From positions 2,704,107 to 2,724,500 of the forward strand of contig BLXT01003539.1 of NCBI GenBank assembly GCA_019648995.1: a DNA stretch of 20,394 nucleotides, in the 5' to 3' direction. The DNA is from Plakobranchus ocellatus. Its lineage: Eukaryota > Mollusca > Gastropoda > Plakobranchidae. The notes under the pieces are model-generated. The model was not told where the DNA came from, ran no database searches, and saw only the letters and a program-made list of their open reading frames with translations. The translations under genes and the position numbers were made by a program. Positions 1-9,684 of this stretch are shown one piece after another (positions within the stretch are counted from its first letter, which is position 1; every line of letters begins with the position of its first letter).

Positions 1-100
1 AGGGATTCCTAATGATTCCATCAAAGGGCTTTCCAGGGGTTCCTAGGGATTCCTATGGTTTCCAAGAGCTTCCTGATGATTCCTTGGGATTTCGAGAAAA
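1..100. repeat. degenerate short tandem repeat cut by window edge
   Basis: The first 100 bases repeat variants of GGGATTCCTA, GATTCC and GGTTCCT with a period near 10 bp and many substitutions. This is an old minisatellite-like tract that probably continues left of the window. It lies in or beyond the intron downstream of the last visible exon of the minus-strand GGT7-like gene. Confidence 0.6.
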
Positions 101-737
101 ATAAACACCCGATTGACTTAATAAAAATTTTGGAAAAATTTGATTGACAAAGGATAATATCGTCACCCATCTTACACATAGCATAAGTGAAAATTTGGTG
201 ATTTTAAGTTATATCAATACCACCTGATTCTTCAATGAAAGGATTTTCTTAAATCTTGCTTCAATAGCGCTTGAAAGGAAGAAAAGGTTTGATAACATTA
301 TATCACTGTTGAAAAAAAATTTATTTAAGTGGCACCGCTAAAAAAAAATGAAGTTGTAGGTTTACCCTTAAATGAGATCACCAATACATAAGCTGATTTA
401 GGGCATTTGAGAAGGGCAAGGGGTTGAAAACCATGATTGCACAGTAAAGCTTCTAAGCCAAAGTACTGACCAAAAAGCATATAGCCATCTACTAACATGC
501 TGGATTTGAATTATTTAGAATACATCTCTCTATTGGATTCCATTCTGATATTTCTCAATTTTGATCATTTAATAGAAGCTATAGAAAAATGGAATTGGAA
601 TGCAAAGATTTCATCTTAGACCTCATAACAATATCATCTCTATGATTTGAACCTCATTGAAGAGAGGCAAAGGTAGGCCAGAAAAGACATTATCACGACG
701 TGTAAAGTAAATACACCATGTTAAAGATGAAATATAC
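101..737. other. intronic sequence, no exon seen
   Basis: AT-rich sequence downstream of the last recognisable GGT7-like exon, reading on the minus strand. I looked for the next conserved part of the family in all minus-strand frames and found nothing convincing, so the rest of the gene should lie left of the window. No RNA gene or transposon end was recognised. Confidence 0.5.
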
Positions 738-794
738 CTGGGATCAGTTGGAAAACCTTGCCGAGATAGGAAGGGAAGGAGTTTAGTGTGTGAC
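738..794 (-). CDS. GGT7: GGT7-like exon, last one visible
   Basis: Phase 1 entry gives GHTLNSFPSYLGKVFQLIP, which fits the variable segment after VSPEL in GGT7-type proteins. The donor is CCAG|GTATAT. An alternative acceptor at 804 would start the exon at 803 and add three residues in the same frame. Conservation is weak here, so this exon rests mainly on phase and splice sites. Confidence 0.55.
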
Positions 795-3700
795 CTATAC
801 CCTCTAGCAAAAGACATTGACACTTGTGAAAGAAAATAGAAGTCCAAAATATACAGCCATTTAAGGACACATCTGCCAAGCATTGCAACACTCACCTAGT
901 TCAGGAGATACAGTTAACTCAGACAAAGCCAGCTCAATGGCAGGGTTCACCAAATCTCTCCATGGCATTCTAAAACAAAATTAATTATTTCACTTAAGCA
1001 AAAGAGAAATTTCTATTAATTTCATATTCACTGCAATATGATCTATGCTTTAATATTTAAAAAACAAAAAAGATATGTTCCAAATAAAAAATCACTCTAC
1101 TTCAAACTTTATTATTGGATTTCAAACGTCTCAGATTCGAATAGAAAAAGTCTGCAGCTTTTATTTTCTTCAAAACTCTTGTAAAGATAGAAAACTGATG
1201 TCATACTTGGATTTATTCCCTTGCACAATCCATGCCAGTTACAAAATTATCCAAAAACTGCGATCATTTACTTTTTTTGTTGAGGCAGCACAGGGAATAC
1301 ACAAATATTTATTCTTCAGATGTTGAATGAGAATCCAACAAGTTCATGATAAGTTCTGGTTAATTTATCTTATGATCTATCTTAAAAAAGGGTTTATATT
1401 TCAAGAATAGAAAAAAAGTTTTCAAAACAAAATGTAAAAATTTCTACTCAAACGATCTAAACTGCAAATAATTTTCATTGATAAATAGAATTAGCTTTTA
1501 ATTTCTGTTCTTAAAAAAAGCTTTTTGAAAATATGGAAATCCATTTTTTGATGCTGGCTGGGCAAAAAATCCAAAATATGTATAAATGTCTTCTCCATCT
1601 GGTGATATCTAGGGGTTTCAAGTTCCCAACATCGCCTTGTAAAAGTCAACTTGAAGTCTGTATTGAAAAATAATCATGATGCAAAGAGGAAGGAAGAGAG
1701 ACCAAAAACATGTTGAAGCACAATCGATTATCTTGCTCTTTGTAACCTCTTTCCTATTGAAATGTGATTAAAAAATTTAATTAAATGTCCACTTTATCAT
1801 TGAACTTACGATGCGTGTGAATTGTGTATATGGTAGAGACCTTTGACAAAGCCTGGGACTCCAACTGCCTGCATACTCTATACATGTGTACGTAAAGAGA
1901 AGAAAAAAATTATGAAAAAAAAATGTAAAAGCTAGTTTTTTTAAAATTTGTTATAATATACATTAACTAAAAAACTGCAACTTTCTATTAATCAGAACTT
2001 ACATTTAACTAAAATACAGATATTGAGCAGCTTCAAATATCTTTTAATAAAAAATTTCACAGCTTTAAATTTTCCTTTCATCTGTTTCAATATTGTGATT
2101 GATGACAATTTTTCAACAGCTCAAAAGTGACAATTCAGCAAAAGTCAGATAGACAACTTTAAATCATAACTAAGCTAAGTATATTCAAGAATTGGAATAG
2201 CCTGTTTTCAGTGTTTAGCTTTTTACCTTGTCCACATCAGTGGTTGTTAGAATATCTGGTGTGCTGGCTGCTGGTGCTGTCTCACGGAAATCATAGCCCC
2301 AAGATTTCTTGAACTTGTGGTCATAGACAAGAGCAAAACCGCCCCTGCAAAGATGACATTTTGATTTGAATTATATGTGTAGCAGTCCCACAAAATGAGT
2401 TGATAACACTAAACATGTTAACTGTCTGAAAATATCAACCTTTGATATTGAATATGTTGGTACGCAAGACACTTAATTTCTCCATTTTGATGTTGCAGTT
2501 TACATCTTTTCTGGTTTTGTTGACACTTTTTCTTACACATCTCATTTCACAAACTATAGTTTTTAGCTCCAGAGACTTGGTCTGTGTCCATGTTTGGCGC
2601 TGCCATGCCATGTGAGTCTTGATACAAAGATATTGTGTGTAACTTTTTTCTTTGTTTACATTGAATACAAGAAGCAAAATTATGAACTTAACCTTCATTT
2701 TGACCTTTTGTCACATGTAAAAAAATTGTTGCATATGCTTTGGTTAAAAGTAGTGTCAAGCCTAAAATATACTGTGCTAAGGTTAATAACACCAGTACAA
2801 CGGCAAATAATGTTCTATTGTTTCCACTCCTACAACTGTCACTAGTGATGATATCATTGTTGGCACTGGAGTTATCCAGCTGGCCCCTAACTCTGCTGTG
2901 ATTTTCCACACTTATTTAAAATCTTTGCCTTTTCTTTTCAATAATTAAGATTTGAGATAGCAGGTACTTAAGCAATTTTTAATATAGTAGGCTTACATGC
3001 ACAATAAAAAAATCAGGAAATTAAAAAAAAAAAAGCAAAGAAAAACACAAATTTCAAGTACCCTCCAAGTCCAGCATGGGCTGGATTAATCACTCCAACA
3101 CAGAATGCAGTGGCAATAGTAGCATCCACAGCGTTGCCTCCTTGTTTGAGAATAGTGAGACCCAAATTGCTGCAGCGGACATCTTCACTGCTCACAGCTG
3201 CATGGCCATGTATCTAGCCATCAGGGAATGGGAGATAAAAAAGCAAACAAAAAGAATAATGTTATAAACTTTGCTTTTTGAAAGAAGTTGTAATATGATC
3301 TTATAAGAAATGTTTGAAATTTGTTAATAATCTATGAGAAAATAATACAATAACAAACATTATCTCATCATTTTTCTTTGTAGTAACTGACTCATTTCTT
3401 CCAAAGTGGGATATTTTACATAAAATATACATGCAGAAAACTTCTAACACTTGACTGATTCAGGCATCAGCTTTCTCTTACCTGCTTTGGTTCTAAGAAG
3501 ATAGTCAGGATGAGAGCAACAGTGACAGCCACGGCAAATACAATAGAAGAAATAATGATCACTCTCAGGCCATGATTCTGTGGCCCATGTCTGCATGAAG
3601 GAACAAATGTGTTTAAATTCAGTAAAATCATTAAGGGCCATCTCTGTCTTGTGAGACTAATAGGGCCAAATAAATATAAAATATTTTGACTCCAGACCAA

Positions 3701-4737
3701 GTGAGTTGCAGGTCACGTTTTAAGCATGTATACATATTTAATTTAGTGAAAGAATGATTAAAACTATAAATAAATAAAGAAAAAGAATGCAAAAAATATT
3801 GAATAGCATTAAAACTGTATAAAACTGGATAAGTATTTCTCCCCCAAGATACCAAATCTTAAAATTTTTTAAAGAAGCAGTGAAGAGAAGAGAAAAACAA
3901 ATAAAAATTTTTTTCCAAAAAGTATTACATTCAATACCCCATATATAAAAATTGGTGTCCTGGCATATATGAATCTTCAACAACAAAAAAAATGTTTTTT
4001 TTTCCTAAATAGAAATGAAATGTTTCACAGACTTCATGCCTACGTCTACAGATACAAAATGAAGGTTAAATTTGACATGACTTCACAAACTCTTCGACTT
4101 TTTTTCAGAGAAGAAAATCTGAATGGCTTCAAATCATGCATCACTGGCCAAATTTACATCTTTTGTACTGAATGAGAGGCCATACATCACTTACAATATA
4201 CTGTTAGTGGTTTTGTTCTGGTGTAAAGGTGAGCTCTCAGCCTCAGGACTACTCCCGTTACCAATGTACTTGTGCCCACCAGCATCCCCAATCAGTTCAA
4301 GCTTGTCACCTAAATAGAAGCAGTACAAAATTAATGCATCAGCAAAATATGATGTGAACAATGGGACAAAGAAAATTTAGGGTCAATTTTTCTGCTAATT
4401 TTTTTTTGTTTTGTTTTTTGTTTTTTAAGCTGCATAAATACCTCAAACATATCCTCGGACAACTCACTTTGATGTCTGGCTGGTGACAACAAATTATTGC
4501 CAAAGAAAGCCAGTTATGCTACATTATTGCTCTACAATTACAAGCTTCTGTTTTACTTGAATTGATTCTTGTAAAAGTGCCCTCGCAATCTTTTTTTTTT
4601 TAACTTGCACAGAGGTATATAATTTTTTTTTTTAAAAGTTGATGTACATTTTATTAATGTCACTAAGTTTGAGTCTTACTGTTTTCATCTTGTCTCATTC
4701 GGGCTAGACTATCAAAAGGTTGCTCGATAGATTCCAT
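738..4737 (-). CDS. GGT7: gamma-glutamyltransferase family protein, GGT7-like, 5' half (8 coding exons, partial)
   Basis: Coding exons in transcript order are 4737-4680, 4309-4195, 3590-3482, 3213-3062, 2344-2227, 1877-1810, 969-896 and 794-738. All introns are GT-AG and every junction keeps phase, giving about 250 residues. The family cleaves the gamma-glutamyl bond of glutathione and its conjugates at the cell surface. Residues 1-67 form a polar cytosolic tail and residues 68-90 a membrane anchor, so this is a type II protein. The enzyme domain then starts: HAAVSSEDVRCSNLG, GGNAVDA, GLGGGGF, and FRETAP near 164-169, whose Arg binds the glutamate carboxylate in known enzymes. AVGVPGFVKGL, MPW and LTVSPELGHTL follow. 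The long tail and the VGVPGxVKGL pattern favour GGT7 over GGT1 or GGT5. The catalytic Thr region lies beyond the left edge, so activity cannot be judged. An in-frame TGA 12 bases upstream supports the start. Family very sure, GGT7 subtype likely. Confidence 0.88.
896..969 (-). CDS. GGT7: GGT7-like exon, MPW segment
   Basis: The acceptor is TTTTAG and the donor G|GTGAGT. The 74-bp exon enters in phase 2 and leaves in phase 1. It encodes MPWRDLVNPAIELALSELTV and then SPEL. The PW plus downstream hydrophobic helix matches the family segment after VKGL. Confidence 0.85.
970..1809 (-). other. GGT7: GGT7-like intron
   Basis: GT-AG intron between the MPW and VGVPG exons. It is AT-rich with A-tracts. 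No further coding segment, transposon end or RNA gene was recognised in it. Confidence 0.6.
1810..1877 (-). CDS. GGT7: GGT7-like exon, VGVPG motif
   Basis: This 68-bp exon encodes SMQAVGVPGFVKGLYHIHNS and ends in phase 2 at GTAAGT. VGVPGxVKGL is conserved in the family and closest to GGT7. A second acceptor (CAG, exon start 1868) would remove three residues in frame, so the exact 5' border is uncertain. Confidence 0.85.
2227..2344 (-). CDS. GGT7: GGT7-like exon with RETAP motif
   Basis: The acceptor is TTTGCAG and the donor AAG|GTAAAA. The 118-bp exon enters in phase 2 and leaves in phase 0. It encodes GGFALVYDHKFKKSWGYDFR and then ETAPAASTPDILTTTDVDK. FRETAP is a family signature, and its Arg contacts the alpha-carboxylate of the glutamyl group in characterised enzymes. 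Confidence 0.92.
2345..3061 (-). other. GGT7: GGT7-like intron
   Basis: GT-AG intron between the GLGG exon and the RETAP exon. It contains chance open frames on both strands, one with a hydrophobic run near 2700-2800 on the minus strand. None has splice borders in phase with the gene. Confidence 0.6.
3062..3213 (-). CDS. GGT7: GGT7-like exon, start of enzyme domain
   Basis: The acceptor is GGCTAG and the donor GG|GTACTT. The 152-bp exon enters in phase 0 and encodes IHGHAAVSSEDVRCSNLG, then ILKQGGNAVDATIATAFCVG, then VINPAHAGLGG. These are the opening motifs of the gamma-glutamyltransferase fold (Ntn-hydrolase superfamily) and are the clearest homology in the window. Confidence 0.92.
3482..3590 (-). 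CDS. GGT7: GGT7-like exon, transmembrane anchor
   Basis: This 109-bp exon has acceptor ATGCAG and donor CAG|GTAAGAG, entering in phase 2 and leaving in phase 0. It encodes HGPQNHGLR and then about 23 hydrophobic residues (VIIISSIVFAVAVTVALI and on), ending EPKQ. This is a signal-anchor, with the enzyme domain starting right after it. Confidence 0.85.
3591..4194 (-). other. GGT7: GGT7-like intron
   Basis: GT-AG intron between the cytosolic-tail exon and the membrane-anchor exon. It is A/T-rich with no recognised feature. Confidence 0.6.
4195..4309 (-). CDS. GGT7: GGT7-like exon, cytosolic tail
   Basis: The acceptor is TTTAG and the donor TT|GTAAGT. The exon enters in phase 1 and leaves in phase 2, matching both neighbours. 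It encodes about residues 20-58, a polar Gly/Ser/Asn-rich segment with DKLELIGDAGG and ending KTTNSI. No domain is recognisable. This exon is the main reason the cytosolic tail is long for the family. Confidence 0.78.
4310..4679 (-). other. GGT7: GGT7-like intron with T-rich low-complexity tracts
   Basis: GT-AG intron that holds T-rich runs near 4400-4430, 4591-4601 and 4624-4633. Read on the minus strand these are A-rich. No other feature was seen. Confidence 0.55.
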
Positions 4738-4790
4738 GATGACAGATCAAGTTTTACTATGCAACTCTTACAGCCTTTGAGCAGGAACAC
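4680..4790 (-). CDS. GGT7: GGT7-like exon with 5' leader and start codon
   Basis: The acceptor is a pyrimidine-rich run ending TTCCAG at 4791. The exon holds 53 bases of leader, then ATG at 4737-4735 and 19 codons beginning MESIEQPFDSLARMR. The donor is A|GTAAGA, leaving phase 1. A TGA at 4749-4747 is in frame upstream of the ATG, so no longer N-terminus is possible through this exon. The leader starts at a splice acceptor, so at least one untranslated exon must lie at higher coordinates. Confidence 0.8.
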
Positions 4791-5658
4791 CTGGAATAAA
4801 AAGAGATAGCCTTGGCAATCTATTTAAAAAACACATAAATTTTACTCTATGTCAGAGGAAAAGCTTGTTTGAGTTAGCTTTAGAAAAACAAGTTTGAAAA
4901 AGAAAATTTAAACTACTGCAACAGTGACAATTTTAAAAATTTAGTAAAAGTATCAACAATTAAAATTTTGTTTTCAATTACTTTAAAATTATATTATATT
5001 ATATTAAAATAATTATTTTGTCCAATAACAAAGACATCTTTAAAAATTTTTTTCAAAAAATTGATCACCTCTGATCATCATCTTGAATGGCAGCTAAGTT
5101 TTATTAATTAATCCAATTCAGCAATTTACTTGGAAATAAAACAAGAAATTGTAATTTTACTTTATTAACCCCCCTGAGCATAGTGCTAAAAAACTTCTCC
5201 CTATGCATTGCTGAATCAAATTAAGATTTTTATAGATGACCAAAGAAAAAGAAATCAGGTTCTTGCTACAAGAAACCCATTAAGAAATGGCTAAGATACG
5301 CAACTAACCAAGCAAGCCATGATCATTGCTCATGGTGCTCAAAAGGTTAAATGGTTATACTGTGATAAATATGACAAGTTAGTTGACCACGGCTTCTTGC
5401 TACAACATTATAATATTTTATAGGTGGGAATTTAGTTTGTGGGGAGAACGTGCTTAGGAGACTTAATAAATTTGCCACAGTATAGCGCCACTCTAACATG
5501 CCATTATTAATCACCTGCCCGCAACTAGATCTGACAGCCACCTAGCGTCTTATCGCATGATGCACTATGTGCATAGGAATTCTATCAAAATCAGCTATAA
5601 TTTCCAGTCTTTCGCCTGCCTAAACACAAAACCCAAGGTCTGAAACATAAACGAGTTT
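4791..5658. other. no gene seen; probable 5' intron of the GGT7-like gene
   Basis: The leader exon at 4680-4790 begins with a splice acceptor, so this stretch should be intron as far as an untranslated first exon that I could not place. It includes an ATATT-type tract near 4988-5005. An open frame on the minus strand at 5347-5541 has no homology I recognise. Confidence 0.45.
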
Positions 5659-5659
5659 T

Positions 5660-5897
5660 GTATCATTTGAAAGATCATTGTCACATCTCCAACACAAGAC
5701 GCACTGAAAATTATACTTAGTATCATTTGAAAGATCATTTTCACATCTCCAACACAAGACGCACTGAAAATTATACTTAGTATCATTTGAAAGATCATTT
5801 TCTCATCCCCAACACAAGACAAATTGAAAATTATACTTAGTATCATTAGAAAGAACATTTTCACATCTCCAACAAAAGACACACTTGAAATTATACT
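5660..5897. repeat. 60-bp tandem repeat, about four copies
   Basis: Four adjacent copies with a period of exactly 60 bp start near 5660, 5720, 5780 and 5840. Each contains TATCATTTGAAAGATCATTT, CACATCTCCAACACAAGAC and GAAAATTATACTTA. The middle copies are nearly identical; the outer ones diverge. Because 60 is a multiple of three, the minus strand stays open across the array and reads a repeated 20-residue unit (CVGDVKMIFQMILSIIF-like). No start context or splice context supports translation, so I treat it as a small satellite. Confidence 0.9.
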
Positions 5898-7809
5898 GCT
5901 GCTTCTGGATTTGGGGATTCTATTGCCATTTTCCCATGGTATGAGTTAGTAAGGAAGAAATATAATAGTTTTGTGTTTTTCACAGTAGGTATTGATATTA
6001 TTAATTTATAATGTAAAACCTAACAGATCAATTTTATACATTTTGGTCATAATGATTAGAGTTGTGTACAAAGGGCTTAAGTGCAGTCTTTTTCTTTGTG
6101 AGATAAACACTGAACATGTAAGTCCTAATTATCTAAAAAGACACAGCTTCAAATCGTTTTCATTAAAAAGAGAAAAAGAAAAAAATTTGCTGGGAACATT
6201 GTGCCAGTTTCTTTTGAACATTCAAAATTAAGTTCGTAAAATAAAAATGGAGCACGCACAGGCAAGCCATTATGAAAAGTGAAAAAACTATGCCGGCTTT
6301 TCAGAAATAGTGTTTTAACTGTAACAGAGAAGAGGAGAGGCAATGAAAAATTGCATTATAGTGACTCCATTGCTGCCATCATTTTAACTTACAATATTTT
6401 CATGGAAAGCAATAGGAATGGTGTGCATCCTGAGTTTTAATCTTGTAACTATTTAAAAAAATAAGGGAATTTAATAAAAAAGGGATCAGTGAGGCCTTAA
6501 CAACTGTACAAGTGCAAGTGAATATGGTGGATGGAAAGTGGGTTGAATGTGATCCAAAGGTCAGTGCGAGTGAGTGTTTTGTATGTGAGCAGTACGAGTC
6601 ACAGGTTTTATCAAATATTTTCTAAAGAAACCACATAAAGAAAGCATTACACCTCCAACAATCAAACAGATAATGCAGGTGGGCCCATCATAAAAACTAT
6701 TGCAAATCAAAGGAGTTCAACGTAATAAAAACATAAATGTACAAGTCATGGCCTCCACAATTCATGTTGGAATTGATCACAATGTGGAAGATTTGCCATT
6801 ACACAAATTATTTGACACTACAAATGGACAATCACTGCAGCCGTAACTCAAAATACCCCTCTGTCAGCCATTCCACAGCACAAGTTACACCACTGAGAAG
6901 AGAACCTACACTTATTGACCGTGCAATTTTTAAAATTTAAGTTCCAAATAAAATAAAAGGCAAACAACTTTCTTTGCACATAACAATTATTCGCACATAT
7001 AACATTCCTAATGCGATGATGACAAAAGAAAACTTAGCTGAAGAGGTAGAATCCATTCTTCTTGTGATTTCTGTTTGCTTTACAAAAAAGAAGTGCAGAC
7101 GATAATTTCCAAAATGGGAGAAAAATTGTCCGCAGCAAACAGGACCTTGTTTTATGACTGGTTCTTTCTTTCATAACGAATGAAGACATTATGAAGATAT
7201 CACAAAAATCTATTAATATGCATATTCAGTAAAGGTTACAGCCTCGATTTCACTTGGGGTGTGTTTTAACGTTATTCTTGACATTGTGCCTGTTCAATGG
7301 CCCCTTTTACTATAGTAAGAGAAAATTCAGTAAAGAATTAAAGTAGCCCAACGAAATGACAACACATATTATGTTTGAAATTGATACTTTTAGACGAGAA
7401 AGTAAAAACAATCACGAAGACTTGCGGTTTTCTCATCAATTGATGCCAATTGTAGTTGAGGCATAAACTTACGGCACTGCAAAAACACATTGCTCTCGGA
7501 GTTTATTTTATTATTAAAATTAGATCTCTAACAAGTAACATTCACAGGTGACCCATTTCGTGCATCTAAAAATAGCGTAATTTTTCTCAACAAACAAAAA
7601 ATATTGTGTTACCAATTTACCTAGGTCTATAGGTCTGCTCCCACAGCCAAATCATGATATTAACACAACAAACCAAAATTTTAAAAGTGAAATTTTATTT
7701 CACATGCAATAGGAATATTTCAATGGGCCTAGCATTGAGCCGGGCAATGTATGTGGTCAGGGAATCACAGCAGTCAGCTCAGCTTGAAACTAATGAGTAT
7801 TAGCAGACA
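5898..7809. other. no gene recognised
   Basis: AT-rich sequence. One more coding-like stretch is at 6449-6625 on the plus strand, a 58-codon frame without ATG at its start and without convincing splice sites. I found no transposon ends or RNA genes elsewhere in this stretch. Confidence 0.4.
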
Positions 7810-8084
7810 GCTGTGTTGGCGCTTTTTCGTTTGTTCCCATCCCGACTTTTTATATAGGCCTAGATTCTAGCTATATCATTCGACCTGACTCTATCTTCTT
7901 AATCCATCGACGAAATGAAGATGTCGCAGGCCAACTTATAATGAAAATATTATTATTTTCACACAAAATCTACAAAATTTGACACCTTTTTGTTTGCTCC
8001 TATCGGATAATATAGCTAGAATTCTAGAATCTAGGCCTATACAAAAAGTCGGGGTGGGAACAAACGAAAAAGCGCCGCTGTGTT
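7810..8084. mobile_element. 259-bp miniature inverted-repeat element with 8-bp target duplication
   Basis: The element spans 7818-8076. Both ends begin GGCGCTTTTTCGTTTGTTCC, and the inverted arms match over about 50 bases with two mismatches, then continue after a short indel to about 65-75 bases. Directly outside both ends is the same 8-bp word GCTGTGTT (7810-7817 and 8077-8084), a perfect target-site duplication. The inner part has no transposase, so the element is non-autonomous. An 8-bp duplication suits hAT, P or Merlin. Termini starting GG with a T-run fit Merlin better than the CAG start common in hAT; this assignment is inference. Confidence 0.9.
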
Positions 8085-8217
8085 GTGTGAAGCAACATAG
8101 CTTTCATTTATATAAATTTATAACCTTGTGTGCACATTCGAAAGTCTTGCCTATAGATACAAGTCATGCCTAATATGTTACAATATTGAGTAAAATAAAG
8201 GCATCGAACTTTGGAGT

Positions 8218-8268
8218 CTTTCAGATCTAAAGTCTAGATTAGACCTAGAGCTAGATCTAGATCTAGAT
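8218..8268. repeat. AGATCT/CTAG-rich island
   Basis: Dense overlapping copies of AGATCT, TCTAGA and CTAGATCTAG lie between the inverted-repeat element and the TTAA element. Further islands are near 8715-8750, 9632-9656, 10033-10075 and 11182-11204. All are built from 6-bp palindromes. Confidence 0.7.
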
Positions 8269-8281
8269 CCACCATTTTAAT

Positions 8282-9037
8282 TTAACTCTTCATGCTCACA
8301 CCAACGGAGCCACCGTTGATTGAATAGGTTATGAATGGTCGGACCAACGGTGCCAGCGTTGCTTCCGCAACACACAGTTGGTCGCACCTAAGGTCACAGC
8401 GTTGCTTGGTTTTGTAGCATATAATCGCATCCAAACCACTTTTATAAAAGCGAAACTTAAATTGTACGAAAAGTTTAAAATCTTCCTACTTCCTTTTCCT
8501 ACCATTCTTCCTATACTTTGGTGTTTTTTTAGTCTAAGCGCGGGCTGAAAGCAGTCTAGTCTTTTTTTTCTATCTATGATTGAGAGAACTACATCGTGTG
8601 ATGTGAAATCTTGTAGATCCAGTAGATTATTATCCTAATTTCAGTGTTTTAGTTACTGATATCAATTTGTTTTTATTCAAATAGATTAGTTTTGCTATGA
8701 AATCGTTGCTATCATTAGATCTAGTCTATATCTAGACATATTTAGATCTAAAATCAAGGTCAAAATGTATAAAATGTGATATAATTTCAATGTTATGTGG
8801 CTAAATTCACAAAAATTGTACAATAACAAAAATCACACACCTAATAAAGCACATTTATTATTTTATTCTTCTTTCCAATGATACCAATTTCAGCTCTGTA
8901 TCTTATTTATGTCAAAAGTTATCAAATTGTAGGTAACGCATAGCTAAATAAGGATACAGTCTCATTTGAGCCTGTGACCGATGGTGGAAATGTTGTGTGG
9001 CCAAAGGGGGAAAAGGGCTGCGAGCATAAAGAGTTAA
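8282..9037. mobile_element. 748-bp piggyBac-like non-autonomous element with TTAA duplication
   Basis: TTAA at 8282-8285 and 9034-9037 flanks inverted ends CTCTTCATGCTCACACC and CTCTTTATGCTCGCAGCC (right end read on the minus strand), matching at about 14 of 17 positions. No transposase frame lies inside. TTAA target duplication with short C-rich ends is typical of piggyBac; Kolobok also uses TTAA and is the alternative. The left end carries three 43-bp subterminal repeats, listed separately. Confidence 0.75.
8300..8428. repeat. three 43-bp subterminal repeats with internal palindromes
   Basis: Units start at 8300, 8343 and 8386, exactly 43 bp apart. They begin ACCAACGGAGCCACCGTTG, ACCAACGGTGCCAGCGTTG and ACCTAAGGTCACAGCGTTG and end GGTCGG, GGTCGC and AATCGC. 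The first two contain palindromes of the type CAACGG-n5-CCGTTG. They sit just inside the left end of the TTAA element, where transposase-binding repeats are often found. Confidence 0.75.
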
Positions 9038-9229
9038 AAGAAACCTGTCTTGAATCTGAAACAACTGTAAGGTGTTACATTAAATAAAATGACTTGTCAA
9101 GTATCCTCACCTTAGTTAAGAGATTGTAAACTGATCTTTGATTATTTGTCCGTACAATTTTCCCTGCAGACAAATTTAGATCTTTAACCTTCGAGGTCTA
9201 ATTTAGAGGCTAAGAAATAGATTTTCTGC

Positions 9230-9684
9230 CTGCATCTTTTTCCTACGGCTGCTGGGCTGCTGCCTGCTGGTGTTGTACGTCATAAATTTTTGCTGGGTTT
9301 GCTTTGAGTGTAAATTAGCATCTAGCAGTCTACTCCAGTAACGGTGAAATGGAGCAGACCACTGTGACTGGCTCGCTTTATTGGGTCTCGAGGTAGTGCA
9401 GACTACAGAACAGTAGGCCTAGACAGAAGGATTAAAAAAAAAAAAAAAACGAAGGGGAAAAGGACTTCATCAGACGACAGCGCCTTGGACCGTCAGGCTT
9501 ATCTATCAAATAGACTTAACTGTTCGTTTAGATCGAGATAGAATCTCATCCAAACTGTGGGTTCTAGCTAGTCTCGATCAATACCGCAAGAGGCCTGAAT
9601 GCGGATATAATTTTAGAAGCCAGGCGGATTCAAGCTCTAGATCTAGATCTAGATTAGGTGTTTTTGTGAGCAAGACACATCAAA
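9230..9684 (+). promoter_or_regulatory. probable promoter and 5' leader of the plus-strand gene
   Basis: This stretch has more G+C and more CpG than its surroundings (for example TACGTCA at 9276-9282, ACGGTG, CTCGAGG, GACGACAGCG, GACCGTC). It lies immediately upstream of the proposed start codon at 9685. TACGTCA is a CRE-like half site. It also contains an A16 run at 9434-9449 and an AGATCT island near 9632-9656. No TATA box is convincing and the transcription start cannot be placed. It could also serve the divergent GGT7-like gene. Confidence 0.35.

Noticed and set aside
2688-2909. 73-codon minus-strand frame with a hydrophobic helix
   Set aside because: It lies inside a GGT7-like intron, has no in-phase splice borders, and the hydrophobicity follows from T-rich sequence.
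5595-5882. 95-codon minus-strand frame with a repeated hydrophobic 20-residue unit
   Set aside because: It is created by the 60-bp tandem array; there is no conserved start or splice context and no family match.
7979-8173. 64-codon plus-strand frame
   Set aside because: Most of it is the right arm of the 259-bp inverted-repeat element and its flank.
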